Of a stretch of DNA of 64,000 bases, positions 52,664-62,967 are shown in pieces (the first letter of the stretch is position 1; every line of letters begins with the position of its first letter). The position numbers and the translations under genes were made by a program. The notes under the pieces were generated by a model. The model did no database searches, was not told the DNA's origin, and was given only the letters and a program-made list of their open reading frames with translations. The stretch lies in assembly GCF_900187445.1 (NCBI RefSeq), contig NZ_FYEB01000015.1:62001-126000 (forward strand), given 5' to 3'. Source of the DNA: Pseudomonas sp. Irchel s3b2 (GTDB lineage Bacteria; Pseudomonadota; Gammaproteobacteria; Pseudomonadales; Pseudomonadaceae).

Positions 52664-55189
52664 TTAGAGGCTGCGAGCAACCTGCACCTTCTCGAAGACT
52701 TCGATCTTGTCGCCGACTTTGACGTCGTTGTAGCTCTTCACGCCGATACCGCATTCCATGCCGGCACGTACTTCAGAAGCGTCATCCTTGAAGCGGCGCA
52801 GGGATTCCAGCTCGCCTTCGAAGATAACGATGTCTTCACGCAGTACACGGATTGGACGGTTACGGTGAACCGTACCCTCGAGCACCATGCAACCCGCAAT
52901 CGCGCCAAACTTCGGCGAGCGGAACACATCACGCACTTCGGCGATGCCCAGGATGTTCTCGCGAACATCGCTGCCGAGCATACCAGTGAGGGCTTTCTTG
53001 ACGTCTTCGATGATGTCGTAGATCACGTTGTAGTAACGCATATCCAGACCTTCCTGCTCGACGATCTTGCGAGCGCCGGCATCGGCACGCACGTTGAAGC
53101 CGAACAGTACAGCGTTGGAGGCCAGTGCCAGGTTGGCATCGGATTCGGTGATACCACCGACACCGCCACCGACAACACGCACTTGCACTTCGTCGTTACC
53201 CAGGCCGTTCAAGGCACCGTTCAACGCTTCCAGCGAACCACGGACGTCGGATTTGAGGACGATGTTGAGCGTCTTCTTCTCTTCCTGACCCATGTTCTCG
53301 AAGATGTTTTCAAGCTTGCCGGCGTGAGCACGGGCCAGTTTGACTTCGCGGAACTTGCCTTGACGGAACAGAGCTACTTCACGGGCTTTCTTCTCGTCGG
53401 CAACAACGCTCATCTCGTCGCCAGCGTCCGGGGTACCGTCCAGGCCGAGAATCTCGACAGGGATGGAAGGACCGGCTTCCTTGATTGGCTTGCCGTTCTC
53501 GTCGAGCATGGCGCGAACGCGGCCATAGTTCGAACCGACCAGCACCATGTCGCCTTGGCGCAGGGTACCGTCTTGAACCAGAACGGTTGCAACCGGGCCA
53601 CGACCTTTGTCGAGACGCGATTCAACCACGACGCCACGGCCAGGAGCCGAAGGGGTCGCTTTCAGTTCGAGAACTTCAGCTTGCAGCAGAACAGCTTCGA
53701 GCAACTCGTCCACGCCAGTACCGACTTTCGCCGAAACCGATACGAACGGGGTGTCGCCGCCCCACTCTTCCGAAGTCACGCCGTGAACCGACAGTTCGCT
53801 ACGGATGCGATCGAGATCGGCGCCCGGCTTGTCGATTTTGTTCACTGCAACAACCAGCGGAACACCAGCAGCCTTGGCGTGCTGAACGGCTTCAACGGTC
53901 TGCGGCATTACACCGTCGTCTGCTGCAACCACCAGGATCACGATGTCGGTCGCCTTGGCACCACGGGCACGCATGGCGGTAAACGCAGCGTGACCAGGGG
54001 TGTCGAGGAAGGTGACCATGCCGCGTTCGGTTTCGACGTGGTACGCACCGATGTGCTGGGTGATACCGCCGGCTTCGCCAGCAGCTACCTTGGCACGACG
54101 GATGTAGTCGAGCAGCGAAGTCTTACCGTGGTCAACGTGGCCCATTACGGTCACAACCGGTGCACGGGAGAACGCTTCACCTTCAAACTTCAGAGACTCG
54201 GCCAGGGAATCTTCCAGGGCGGTGTCGCTGACCAGGGTCACTTTGTGGCCCAGCTCTTCGGCAACCAGTTGGGCAGTTTCCTGATCCAGTACCTGGTTGA
54301 TGGTCGCTGGAGTACCCAGTTTGAACATGAACTTGATGATTTCAGCAGCCTTGACCGACATCTGCTGGGCGAGATCGCCAACAGTGATGGTCTCGCCGAT
54401 CTTCACTTCGCGCACAACAGGGCCGGTTGGGCTCTGGAAACCGTGGGCGTTGCGTTTCTTCAGCTTGGCCTTGCCGCGACCACCACGACGGAAACCATCG
54501 CTTTCTTCGTCGGTAGTACGTGGCGCAACACGTGGAGCAGGCGCTTTTTCCTTGACCGAAGCACGATGCGGAGCGTTTTTGCGCTCGCCATCGCCACTGC
54601 CACGACGATTGCTATCGTCGGCACGTGGTTTGTCCGGACGACGCTGCTCGTCGCGTTTGCGAGTGTCGGCCGCAGGTGCTGGTGCAGCTGCAACAACCGG
54701 CGCGCTTTCACGCACTGGTTCGGCAACTGCAACAGGCGCTGCAACGGCGTCGTTGGTAGCGGTTTGCGCAGCAGCAGGCTGACGACGCGCTTCTTCTTCG
54801 GCGCGACGCTTGGCTTCTTCTTCAGCCTTCTGACGTGCAGCATTTTCTACTGCGCGACGTTCATCCAGTTCGCGTTTGCGCTCGGCTTCGATTTCTTCCG
54901 GGCTGCGCTGTACGAAGACTTTCTTCTTGCGTACTTCAACGCTGATGCTCTTGCTACCAGCAACACGCAGGGTGCTGGTGGTTTTGCGCTGCAATGTAAT
55001 CTTGCGCGGTTCTTCCACTTTCGCCTTGTGGCTGCTCTTCAAGTGAGTCAGCAAAGACTGCTTCTCACTATCGCTCACACCTTCATCGGCGGCGGTGTGC
55101 GGCAGACCTGCCTCACGCATCTGCTGCAACAGGCGCTCTACCGGTGTTTTGACCTCATCGGCCAGTTGTTTCACCGTGACTTGCGTCAT
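52664..55189 (-). CDS. infB: Translation initiation factor IF-2
   Basis: An 841-residue GTPase that brings fMet-tRNA to the 30S subunit. IF2_N domain comes first (MTQVTVKQLADEVKTPVERL), then a long charged, Arg/Glu/Ala-rich linker (about 80-260). A second IF2_N segment precedes the G domain, with G1 GHVDHGKTS, G3 DTPGHAAF and G4 VNKIDKPG. Domains II, III and IV follow, ending DKIEVFEKVQVARSL. It lies 27 bp downstream of nusA. Confidence 0.97.
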   Translation of the reverse strand: MTQVTVKQLADEVKTPVERLLQQMREAGLPHTAADEGVSDSEKQSLLTHLKSSHKAKVEEPRKITLQRKTTSTLRVAGSKSISVEVRKKKVFVQRSPEEIEAERKRELDERRAVENAARQKAEEEAKRRAEEEARRQPAAAQTATNDAVAAPVAVAEPVRESAPVVAAAPAPAADTRKRDEQRRPDKPRADDSNRRGSGDGERKNAPHRASVKEKAPAPRVAPRTTDEESDGFRRGGRGKAKLKKRNAHGFQSPTGPVVREVKIGETITVGDLAQQMSVKAAEIIKFMFKLGTPATINQVLDQETAQLVAEELGHKVTLVSDTALEDSLAESLKFEGEAFSRAPVVTVMGHVDHGKTSLLDYIRRAKVAAGEAGGITQHIGAYHVETERGMVTFLDTPGHAAFTAMRARGAKATDIVILVVAADDGVMPQTVEAVQHAKAAGVPLVVAVNKIDKPGADLDRIRSELSVHGVTSEEWGGDTPFVSVSAKVGTGVDELLEAVLLQAEVLELKATPSAPGRGVVVESRLDKGRGPVATVLVQDGTLRQGDMVLVGSNYGRVRAMLDENGKPIKEAGPSIPVEILGLDGTPDAGDEMSVVADEKKAREVALFRQGKFREVKLARAHAGKLENIFENMGQEEKKTLNIVLKSDVRGSLEALNGALNGLGNDEVQVRVVGGGVGGITESDANLALASNAVLFGFNVRADAGARKIVEQEGLDMRYYNVIYDIIEDVKKALTGMLGSDVRENILGIAEVRDVFRSPKFGAIAGCMVLEGTVHRNRPIRVLREDIVIFEGELESLRRFKDDASEVRAGMECGIGVKSYNDVKVGDKIEVFEKVQVARSL

Positions 55190-55216
55190 GCACTTCTCTC
55201 CTCAGGCCGCGCCTAA

Positions 55217-56698
55217 TTACTCGAACCAATGGGCTCGGGCGGCCATGATCAACTTGCCGGCACGATCATCGTCAATGCCGTCGATGTCGAGCAGGTCGTC
55301 AATAGACTGCTCGGCCAGGTCTTCGCGGGTAATTACGCCGCGCACCGCCAGTTCCATCGCCAAATCCTTGTCCATACCCTCAAGCGAGAGCAGGTCTTCG
55401 GCCGGATGGGCGTCTGCCAGCTTTTCCTCAGTAGCGATGGCTTTAGTCAACAAACGATCCTTGGCGCGAGCGCGAAGCTCGTTGACGGTTTCTTCGTCAA
55501 AGCCGTCTATGTTGAGCATTTCTTCCAACGGTACGTAGGCAATCTCTTCCAGGCTGGTGAAGCCTTCATCTACCAGCACCTGTGCCAGGTCTTCGTCGAC
55601 TTCCAGCTCGTCGATGAAGTTGCGCAGGATGTCGCCGGTTTCTGCTTGCTGCTTAGCCTGGATGTCCGATTCGGTCATCACGTTCAGGGTCCAGCCAGTC
55701 AACTGGCTAGCCAGACGCACGTTCTGACCACCGCGACCGATGGCCTGAGCCAGATTGTCTGCGCCAACGGCGATGTCCATTGCATGGGCATCTTCGTCAA
55801 CGATAATTGCCGCCACTTCAGCCGGCGACATTGCATTGATCACGAACTGCGCCGGGTTATCGTCCCACAGGACGATGTCCACACGCTCACCGCCCAACTC
55901 GCCGGACACTGCCTGGACGCGCGAACCGCGCATACCGATGCAAGCGCCTTGTGGGTCAATGCGTTTATCCTTGGAGCGGACCGCGATCTTGGCGCGCGAA
56001 CCCGGGTCGCGGGACGCAGCCATTACTTCGATCAGGCCTTCAGCGATTTCCGGCACTTCGATGCGGAACAACTCGATCAGCATTTCCGGCGCGGTACGCG
56101 ACAGGATCAGCTGAGGGCCGCGGTTCTCGGTGCGAATTTCCTTGAGCAGCGCACGCAGACGCACGCCAACCCGGAAGGTTTCGCGAGAAATGATGTCTTC
56201 ACGGGCCAGCAACGCTTCAGCGTTATTGCCCAGGTCGACGATCACGTTGTCGCGGGTGACTTTCTTCACGGTGCCGGAGATGATTTCCCCCAGGCGCTCA
56301 CGGTAGGCGTCAACGACTTGAGCACGCTCGGCTTCGCGAACTTTCTGCACGATGACCTGCTTGGCAGTCTGTGCAGCAATGCGGCCGAACTCGATGGATT
56401 CGATCTTTTCTTCGACAACATCGCCGACCTTGGCACCAGGATGCGTTTCTGCAACCTTGCTCGGCCAGGTTTCGATGGCCGGATCGTCCAGGTCTGCTTC
56501 TTCGACGACCGTCCAGCGACGGAATGTCTCGTAAGCACCGGTGTGGCGATTGATTTCCACACGCAGATCGACTTCGTCCTCGAAACGCTTTTTGGTAGCA
56601 GTGGCCAGGGCCAGCTCCAGCGCTTCAAAAATTACGTTTGCCGGTACGCCCTTTTCATTGGATACCGACTCAACAACCAGCAGTACTTCTTTGCTCAT
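55217..56698 (-). CDS. nusA: Transcription termination/antitermination factor NusA
   Basis: A 493-residue RNA-polymerase-binding protein. An N-terminal domain (SKEVLLVVESVSNEKGVPAN) is followed by S1 (about 135-200), two KH domains (VRSKDKRIDPQGACIGMRGS, then AIGRGGQNVRLASQL) and two acidic C-terminal repeats (about 365-490). Both repeats are present, as in E. coli. ATG 56696-56698 was chosen for the family start. It lies between rimP and infB in the conserved operon. Confidence 0.97.
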   Translation of the reverse strand: MSKEVLLVVESVSNEKGVPANVIFEALELALATATKKRFEDEVDLRVEINRHTGAYETFRRWTVVEEADLDDPAIETWPSKVAETHPGAKVGDVVEEKIESIEFGRIAAQTAKQVIVQKVREAERAQVVDAYRERLGEIISGTVKKVTRDNVIVDLGNNAEALLAREDIISRETFRVGVRLRALLKEIRTENRGPQLILSRTAPEMLIELFRIEVPEIAEGLIEVMAASRDPGSRAKIAVRSKDKRIDPQGACIGMRGSRVQAVSGELGGERVDIVLWDDNPAQFVINAMSPAEVAAIIVDEDAHAMDIAVGADNLAQAIGRGGQNVRLASQLTGWTLNVMTESDIQAKQQAETGDILRNFIDELEVDEDLAQVLVDEGFTSLEEIAYVPLEEMLNIDGFDEETVNELRARAKDRLLTKAIATEEKLADAHPAEDLLSLEGMDKDLAMELAVRGVITREDLAEQSIDDLLDIDGIDDDRAGKLIMAARAHWFE

Positions 56699-56745
56699 CG
56701 TACGCCTCGCCTTTCGCAAGCCATTGGATCCGCGGGATCCGCGTC

Positions 56746-57204
56746 TCAGTCAAAACTGGGAATAATGTTGGCCTTGTCGATCATATCGATCGGCAACAGG
56801 AACTCGTGATCTTCAACCTGCACCACGACGTCCTGCTCTTCTACACCGCGCAGAAGGCCCTGAAAGTTGCGTCGACCTTCGAAAGGCGAGCGCAGCTTGA
56901 TCTTCACTTGTTCACCGGCAAATTTTGCAAACTGCTCAATAGTGAACAGTGGGCGTTCCATGCCAGGCGAGGAAACTTCAAGGGTGTATTCAACGGCGAT
57001 CGGATCTTCAACATCCAGTACACCGCTGATCTGACGGCTGACGATGGCACAATCGTCCACCAGCACGCCGCCCTCTTTATCAATATAAACGCGCAACATC
57101 GAGTGGCGACCTTGGGCCGAAAACTCAATACCCCAGCATTCATAGCCTAGGGCCACGACCACCGGGGCCAGCAAGGCCTGCAACTCTTCTAGCTTGCTCG
57201 ACAC
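56746..57204 (-). CDS. rimP: Ribosome maturation factor RimP
   Basis: A 152-residue 30S assembly factor. It starts SSKLEELQALLAPVVVALGY; the conserved VSSPGMERPLF and KIKLRSPFEGRRNFQGLLRG are present. The start is taken as GTG 57202-57204 with GAGGGGG upstream, matching P. aeruginosa; an ATG at 57219-57221 would add six residues. It is the first protein gene after the two tRNAs and leads nusA-infB. Confidence 0.94.
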   Translation of the reverse strand: MSSKLEELQALLAPVVVALGYECWGIEFSAQGRHSMLRVYIDKEGGVLVDDCAIVSRQISGVLDVEDPIAVEYTLEVSSPGMERPLFTIEQFAKFAGEQVKIKLRSPFEGRRNFQGLLRGVEEQDVVVQVEDHEFLLPIDMIDKANIIPSFD

Positions 57205-57311
57205 CTGAACCCCCTCGTGCATGTATGTGCATGCTGTGCAAAATAAAAAAATGGGCGAAACGCCCATCCTTGAAACGCCGTTGAACAGCGGCGTTGAAAG
57301 TGTCCAGCTAA

Positions 57312-57337
57312 CAAAAAGCCCCTGAAAAGGGGCTCCT
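57312..57337 (-). terminator. Hairpin between tRNA-fMet and rimP
   Basis: The stem AAGCCCCT / AGGGGCT with loop gaaaa is followed on the minus strand by TTTT. It lies just after the tRNA-fMet 3' end and probably gives partial termination or a processing site upstream of rimP. Confidence 0.65.
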
Positions 57338-57342
57338 TAAAC

Positions 57343-57419
<77 letters not shown>

Positions 57420-57515
57420 ACAAAGCTGGGGCGGAAGTATACGACCGATCCCTGACAGGGTCAATGTAACCTTCCACCTACAAGAAAGCCCGCAACAGCG
57501 GGCTCTCCTGATAAT

Positions 57516-57601
57516 TGGTACCGAGAAGGGGACTCGAACCCCTACACCCTATGGGCACAACCACCTCAAGGTTGCGTGTCTACCAATTCCACCACCTCGG
57601 C
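57516..57601 (-). tRNA. tRNA-Leu (anticodon GAG)
   Basis: 86 nt including encoded CCA. It starts GCCGAGGTGGTGGAATTGG and has a long variable arm as expected for Leu. The anticodon loop contains GAG. Sequence is very close to E. coli leuU, and it lies downstream of secG as there. Confidence 0.96.
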
Positions 57602-57623
57602 AATACTACGTTTGAAACCCTTC

Positions 57624-58007
57624 TTACTTCTGCTCTTGAGCTGGAGGCACGTCAGTCGCTGGAGTAGCCGACTTTTGCTCTTGAAGCACCGGGACATCAT
57701 CAGAAGCCGGTTGTTGCTTTGGAACTTCCAACACTGCTGGATTTGGCAAACCTACTTGAGTCAGCTCATGAGCCTTCTCTTTAGCAAAGTAACCTAACCC
57801 CAAGCTGGTTATGAAGAAACCGGCGGCAAGTATAGCAGTAAACTTACTAAGAAAGGTAGAGGAACCTTGGCTTCCGAACACAGTATTTGAAGCACCTGCT
57901 CCGAAAGACGCGCCAGCATCCGCACCTTTACCCTGCTGCAGCAAAACCAGAGCAACTACGCCCAATGCACCCAGCAGATGAAAAACGACTACGACTGTTT
58001 CCAGCAT
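57624..58007 (-). CDS. secG: Protein-export translocon subunit SecG
   Basis: A 127-residue inner-membrane SecYEG component. Two helices are clear: LETVVVVFHLLGALGVVALV and LSKFTAILAAGFFITSLGLG. They are joined by the conserved GKGADAGASFGAGASNTVFG loop. The C-terminal tail is Gln/Pro/Val-rich and variable, as in other pseudomonads. ATG 58005-58007 lies four bases after the tpiA stop, and tRNA-Leu follows the gene. Confidence 0.95.
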   Translation of the reverse strand: MLETVVVVFHLLGALGVVALVLLQQGKGADAGASFGAGASNTVFGSQGSSTFLSKFTAILAAGFFITSLGLGYFAKEKAHELTQVGLPNPAVLEVPKQQPASDDVPVLQEQKSATPATDVPPAQEQK

Positions 58008-58011
58008 TTTT

Positions 58012-58767
58012 TCAGTTTCCCGCGGCGCGACAAATCGCACCGAACTCATCTGCATTCAGGGAAGCTCCACCAATGAGCCCCCCATCGATATCCGGCATGC
58101 CGAACAGTTCGACCGCATTGGCCGCCTTCACGCTGCCGCCGTATAGAAGCCGCACACCTTGCGCGACTTCAGAATTCTCTGCCGCCAACTGAGCGCGAAT
58201 GGCTGCATGCACATCCTGCGCTTGTTGCGGCGAAGCAGTCAGCCCAGTGCCAATGGCCCAGACCGGCTCGTAAGCGATTACTGCCCTTGCAAAGACACCT
58301 ACACCCAGCTCCTCAATGATACTGCCAAGCTGACGCCCGACAACCTCAAGAGTTTTTCCAGCTTCGCGCTCTTCGAGGGTCTCCCCTACGCACAACACCG
58401 GAATCAAGCCACATGCCTGCGCCGCTGCGAACTTGCGAATCAGCATTCCGTCCTGCTCGCCCATTATCTGGCGGCGCTCGGAGTGCCCGACAAGCACCAG
58501 GGAACAACCTGCATCCACCAACTGACTCGGCGCAATTTCACCAGTCAGTGCACCTTGCATGGATTCCACTGCAGAATTCTGCGCGCCGACCGAAATCGAC
58601 TTGCCTTTCAAGCCATCAATCACTTGATTGATATGCAAGCAAGGCGGGAATACCGCGACATCAACACCGCTCGGCAAGGCCAGATGACTAAGGCCATTGA
58701 TCAGCTCAGCGACGCTGGCGCGGGTACCGTGCATCTTCCAGTTACCAGCTACCATAGGGCGACGCAT
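58012..58767 (-). CDS. tpiA: Triosephosphate isomerase
   Basis: A 251-residue TIM barrel interconverting DHAP and glyceraldehyde-3-phosphate. Lys11 (MVAGNWKMHG), the catalytic histidine in LVGHSERRQIMG, the catalytic glutamate in AYEPVWAIGTG, and the phosphate loop YGGSVKAANA are present. The start MRRPMVAGNW is the usual Pseudomonas one. Glycolysis gene embedded between glmM and secG. Confidence 0.97.
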   Translation of the reverse strand: MRRPMVAGNWKMHGTRASVAELINGLSHLALPSGVDVAVFPPCLHINQVIDGLKGKSISVGAQNSAVESMQGALTGEIAPSQLVDAGCSLVLVGHSERRQIMGEQDGMLIRKFAAAQACGLIPVLCVGETLEEREAGKTLEVVGRQLGSIIEELGVGVFARAVIAYEPVWAIGTGLTASPQQAQDVHAAIRAQLAAENSEVAQGVRLLYGGSVKAANAVELFGMPDIDGGLIGGASLNADEFGAICRAAGN

Positions 58768-58833
58768 GCTGTACCTCGTCGGTCAAAGTGGGCGCAGATG
58801 TTACCCAACACAATCATGGCTGGCAAGCCGAAA

Positions 58834-60171
58834 TCAGACAGAAACTTCAGTTACCAGTTTTGCCAGCTCTTCGGCGTAACCGCGAACCTGTGTTTCGTCC
58901 TCGCCCTCGACCATGACCCGCACCAATGGCTCTGTCCCGGACTTGCGCAACAACACGCGCCCACGACCAGCCATCGCCTGAGTAACACGGTCGCTGGCCT
59001 CCTTGACGGTCGGATGTTCGAGTGGATTCGCACCACCGCCAAACCGGACATTGATCAACACCTGAGGGCACTTGCGCAGCGCCTGACGGGACTGAGCCAG
59101 GCCTTCTGTGCGCCTCTTCAGAGCCATCAACACCTGCAGCGCAGCAATGATCGCATCACCAGTGGTGGTGTGACTGAAGCAGACAATGTGCCCCGAGTTT
59201 TCCCCACCCACCTGCCAATCGCGCGCCAGCAACTCGGAGATCACGTAACGGTCGCCAACGTTAGCTCGCACAAAAGGAATCGCCAGATCCGCCAAGGCCA
59301 ATTCCAGCCCCAGGTTACTCATCAGCGTACCGACCACACCGCCCTGCAACTTGCCGCGCTCTTGCAGATCGCGAGCAATGATGAACAACAACTCGTCGCC
59401 GTCGACAACAGCGCCAGTGTGATCAACCATCTGGACCCGATCACCATCACCGTCAAAGGCGATACCCAAATCGGCCTGCTCGGCCAATACGGCGGCTTGC
59501 AGCGGCTCCATATGGGTCGAACCGCAATTCTCATTGATGTTCAGGCCATTGGGATGAGCAGAAAGCACAACGACATCGGCCCCCAGCTCACGGAACACAC
59601 TAGGCGCCACTTTATAGGTCGCACCGTGGGCACAGTCGATCACGATCTTCAGCCCAGCGAAACTGGTGCCGGTCGGAACGCTACTCTTGCAGAATTCGAT
59701 ATAACGGCCCGAGGCATCGTTGATTCGCGACACCTTGCCGATCTTGCTCGATTCAACCACGGTCATCGGGGTGTCGAGCAACTCTTCAATCATCAACTCG
59801 ACTTCATCCGGAAGCTTGGTGCCCTTCCCGGAGAAAAATTTGATGCCGTTGTCGTCATGAGGGTTGTGCGAAGCGCTGATCACGATGCCGGCTTCGGCAT
59901 GAAAGGTACGCGTCAGATAGGCGATGGCCGGCGTCGGCATCGGCCCCAAGAGCATCACATCAGCACCTGCCGAGGTCAGCCCGGCCTCAAGCGCCGACTC
60001 GAACATATAACCGGAGATCCGGGTGTCCTTGCCCACGAGCACCTTGCAGGCACCCATGCTGCGAAATGCCATGCCTGCCGCCCAGCCAAGCTTGAGCATG
60101 AAATCAGGAGTTATCGGGTATTGACCGACCCGACCACGAATGCCGTCGGTGCCAAAGTATTTTTTACTCAT
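58834..60171 (-). CDS. glmM: Phosphoglucosamine mutase
   Basis: A 445-residue enzyme converting glucosamine-6-P to glucosamine-1-P for UDP-GlcNAc. The phosphorylated Ser101 lies in VISASHNPHDDNGIKFFSGK. Metal loop FDGDGDRV, sugar loop GGENSGH and phosphate loop RKSGTEPLVRVMVEG are intact. It follows folP by 16 bp in the same direction. Confidence 0.97.
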   Translation of the reverse strand: MSKKYFGTDGIRGRVGQYPITPDFMLKLGWAAGMAFRSMGACKVLVGKDTRISGYMFESALEAGLTSAGADVMLLGPMPTPAIAYLTRTFHAEAGIVISASHNPHDDNGIKFFSGKGTKLPDEVELMIEELLDTPMTVVESSKIGKVSRINDASGRYIEFCKSSVPTGTSFAGLKIVIDCAHGATYKVAPSVFRELGADVVVLSAHPNGLNINENCGSTHMEPLQAAVLAEQADLGIAFDGDGDRVQMVDHTGAVVDGDELLFIIARDLQERGKLQGGVVGTLMSNLGLELALADLAIPFVRANVGDRYVISELLARDWQVGGENSGHIVCFSHTTTGDAIIAALQVLMALKRRTEGLAQSRQALRKCPQVLINVRFGGGANPLEHPTVKEASDRVTQAMAGRGRVLLRKSGTEPLVRVMVEGEDETQVRGYAEELAKLVTEVSV

Positions 60172-60187
60172 AAGTACTCCATCATTC

Positions 60188-61039
60188 TTATTCGGCTGAT
60201 TCTACTGCGGCAATCATTCGCACTACGTCGACCGTTTCAGCCACATCATGGACGCGCAATATACGCGCCCCCTTGACCGAAGCCAGTGCCGCGAGCGCCA
60301 AACCACCATGCAGGCGCTCTCCCACCGGCCGATTCAAGGCCTGCCCGATCATGCTCTTTCGCGAAACCCCGACCAACAGGGGCCGCCCCAAGGCATGCAA
60401 GGCTTCCATATGCTTAAACAAGCTCAGGTTGTGCTGCAAGGTTTTCGCGAAGCCGAAGCCGGGATCGAGAATGATCCGCTCAGCGGGAATGCCCACCGAC
60501 GCGCATTGAACCATGCGCTCAGCGAGAAACTCGCCGACCTCTTTCGTTACATCCTGGTACTGCGGATTGTCCTGCATGTCACCCGGCTCACCGAGCATAT
60601 GCATCAGACACACCGGCAAACCGGTGGCCGCCGCCGCATCCAGGGCGCCATCTCGACGCAACGAACGCACATCATTGATCAAACCCGCCCCCAGCCTTGC
60701 GGTTTCACGCATGACCGCCGGCGTGGAGGTATCGACCGAGATAATCACATCGAGTTCACGACTGATACGCTCAACGATAGGCGCTACACGCTCGAGCTCT
60801 TCAAGCGGCGAAACCGCCCTGGCACCGGGCCGGGTCGATTCGCCACCAACGTCGATCAGCGTCGCGCCAGCCGCCACCATCGCCTCGGCGTGGCGCAGCG
60901 CCGCATCCAGCTGGCTGAATTGGCCGCCATCGGAAAAGGAGTCGGGAGTGACATTGAGAATGCCCATGACATGCGTCTGGGCCAAATCAAGAACCCGGTT
61001 GCCGCAAGGCAACCGGGTCGAGGACTGAACAGAAGTCAT
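60188..61039 (-). CDS. folP: Dihydropteroate synthase
   Basis: A 283-residue folate enzyme, the sulfonamide target. The pterin and PABA-loop motifs MGILNVTPDSFSDGG, IDVGGESTRPGA and DVRSLRRDG are present, with LLVGVSRKSMIG and the C-terminal RVHDVAETV. It starts eight bases after the ftsH stop, an order conserved in gamma-proteobacteria. Confidence 0.97.
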   Translation of the reverse strand: MTSVQSSTRLPCGNRVLDLAQTHVMGILNVTPDSFSDGGQFSQLDAALRHAEAMVAAGATLIDVGGESTRPGARAVSPLEELERVAPIVERISRELDVIISVDTSTPAVMRETARLGAGLINDVRSLRRDGALDAAAATGLPVCLMHMLGEPGDMQDNPQYQDVTKEVGEFLAERMVQCASVGIPAERIILDPGFGFAKTLQHNLSLFKHMEALHALGRPLLVGVSRKSMIGQALNRPVGERLHGGLALAALASVKGARILRVHDVAETVDVVRMIAAVESAE

Positions 61040-61047
61040 TTCAAACC

Positions 61048-62967
61048 TTATACGTCAGCAGCCGGGCCACCGATTGGTGTTTCCGGACGCCCATCCTGCA
61101 CCGCCGGAGGCGTGCCGGAAGCATCACTTCCACCAGACCAGTCGCGAGGTTCGCGAGGCGCACGTCCTGCCATGATGTCATCGATCTGATCAGCATCGAT
61201 TGTCTCGTACTTCATCAAGGCATCCGCCATGGCGTCAAGCTTGTCGCGGTTATCCGTGAGGATCTGTTTGGCCGTGCCGTAGCACTGGTCAATGATGCTG
61301 CGCACTTCGGAATCGATCAGCTTGGCTGTCTCGCCGGAGAAGCTGGCATGCTGACCACCGCCGCCACGACCAAGGAACACTTCGCCCTCTTCTTCGGCGT
61401 ACATCAACGGACCGAGTTTTTCCGACAAGCCCCACTTGGTCACCATGTTTCGTGCAATCTGGCTGGCACGCATGATGTCGTTGGATGCACCGGTGGTGAC
61501 ACCGTCGAAGCCCAGGGTCATCTCTTCAGCGATACGACCACCGTACAGCGAGCAGATCTGGCTGATCAGCGCACGCTTGGACAGGCTGTAGCGATCTTCT
61601 TCCGGCAGGAACATGGTCACACCGAGCGCACGACCGCGCGGGATGATCGACACTTTGTAGACCGGGTCATGCTCAGGCACGACGCGGCCGACGATAGCGT
61701 GGCCAGCTTCGTGATAAGCGGTGTTCTGCTTCTCTTTCTCGGACATGACCATGGATTTGCGCTCGGCACCCATCATGATCTTGTCCTTGGCCAGTTCGAA
61801 CTCTTTCATCTCGACGATGCGCTTGCCGGCACGGGCTGCAAACAACGACGCCTCGTTCACCAGGTTGGCCAAGTCGGCACCGGAGAAACCAGGAGTACCA
61901 CGTGCGATCACGGCCGGAGCGACGTCGTCACCCATTGGCACTTTGCGCATATGGACTTTGAGAATCTGCTCGCGACCACGGATATCCGGCAGACCGACCA
62001 CGACCTGACGGTCGAAACGGCCCGGGCGCAGCAATGCAGGGTCCAGCACGTCGGGACGGTTGGTCGCTGCGATGACGATGATGCCGTCATTCATTTCGAA
62101 GCCGTCCATCTCTACCAGCAACTGGTTGAGTGTCTGTTCGCGCTCGTCATGACCGCCACCCATGCCAGCGCCACGGTGGCGACCGACGGCGTCGATTTCA
62201 TCGATGAAGATAATGCATGGCGCGTGTTTCTTCGCCTGCTCAAACATGTCACGAACACGACTGGCACCGACACCGACGAACATTTCGACGAAATCGGAAC
62301 CGGAAATGGTGAAGAACGGCACTTTGGCTTCGCCGGCAATCGCCTTGGCGATCAAGGTTTTACCTGTACCAGGAGGGCCGACCATCAGCACGCCACGAGG
62401 AATGCGACCGCCCAAACGCTGAAACTTGCCCGGATCACGCAGGAATTCAACCAACTCGCCAACTTCTTCCTTGGCTTCGTCGCAACCGGCAACGTCAGCC
62501 AAAGTGGTTTTCACCTGATCTTCAGAGAGCAGGCGTGCCTTGCTCTTGCCGAAACTCATCGGCCCGCCTTTGCCACCGGCACCACCCTGCATCTGCCGCA
62601 TGAAGAACATGAAGACGGCGATGATTACGAGGATCGGGAAGCTTGCGACCAGGAGTTGAGTCCAGATGCTTTGCTGCTCAGGCTGCTTGCCTTCGACTAC
62701 GACGTGGTTATCCACGAGGTCGCCGATCAGGCCATTGTCCTGAATTGCCGGACGAATGGTCTTGAAGCTATCACCATCGTTGCGCTTGCCGGTAATCACG
62801 TAGCCATCAACCGCTACGCGCTCGACCTTGCCATCCTTGACCTGCTGGATGAAGTCGGAATAGTTGAGGGTCTGCGGCTCGTTAGGGCTGGAGAAGTTGT
62901 TCATCACCGTCACCAGGACAGCCGCGATGATCAACCACAGGATCAGATTCTTTGCCATATCGTTCAA
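61048..62967 (-). CDS. ftsH: ATP-dependent zinc metalloprotease FtsH
   Basis: A 639-residue inner-membrane AAA protease. Helix 1 is NLILWLIIAAVLVTVM and helix 2 ASFPILVIIAVFMFFM, with a periplasmic domain between. The AAA module has Walker A GPPGTGKT, Walker B IIFIDEIDAVG and SRH DPALLRPGRFDR; the zinc site is HEAGH. TTG 62965-62967 is seven bases after AGAGGG, giving MNDMAKN. The ATG three codons on lies 16 bases away, so TTG is preferred. Confidence 0.95.
   Translation of the reverse strand: MNDMAKNLILWLIIAAVLVTVMNNFSSPNEPQTLNYSDFIQQVKDGKVERVAVDGYVITGKRNDGDSFKTIRPAIQDNGLIGDLVDNHVVVEGKQPEQQSIWTQLLVASFPILVIIAVFMFFMRQMQGGAGGKGGPMSFGKSKARLLSEDQVKTTLADVAGCDEAKEEVGELVEFLRDPGKFQRLGGRIPRGVLMVGPPGTGKTLIAKAIAGEAKVPFFTISGSDFVEMFVGVGASRVRDMFEQAKKHAPCIIFIDEIDAVGRHRGAGMGGGHDEREQTLNQLLVEMDGFEMNDGIIVIAATNRPDVLDPALLRPGRFDRQVVVGLPDIRGREQILKVHMRKVPMGDDVAPAVIARGTPGFSGADLANLVNEASLFAARAGKRIVEMKEFELAKDKIMMGAERKSMVMSEKEKQNTAYHEAGHAIVGRVVPEHDPVYKVSIIPRGRALGVTMFLPEEDRYSLSKRALISQICSLYGGRIAEEMTLGFDGVTTGASNDIMRASQIARNMVTKWGLSEKLGPLMYAEEEGEVFLGRGGGGQHASFSGETAKLIDSEVRSIIDQCYGTAKQILTDNRDKLDAMADALMKYETIDADQIDDIMAGRAPREPRDWSGGSDASGTPPAVQDGRPETPIGGPAADV

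Noticed and set aside
52628..55216. An 862-codon open frame on the + strand
   Set aside because: It is the exact antisense of infB. The infB reading has full domain structure and conserved GTPase motifs; the + frame shows only the low-complexity look of reverse GC-rich codons.
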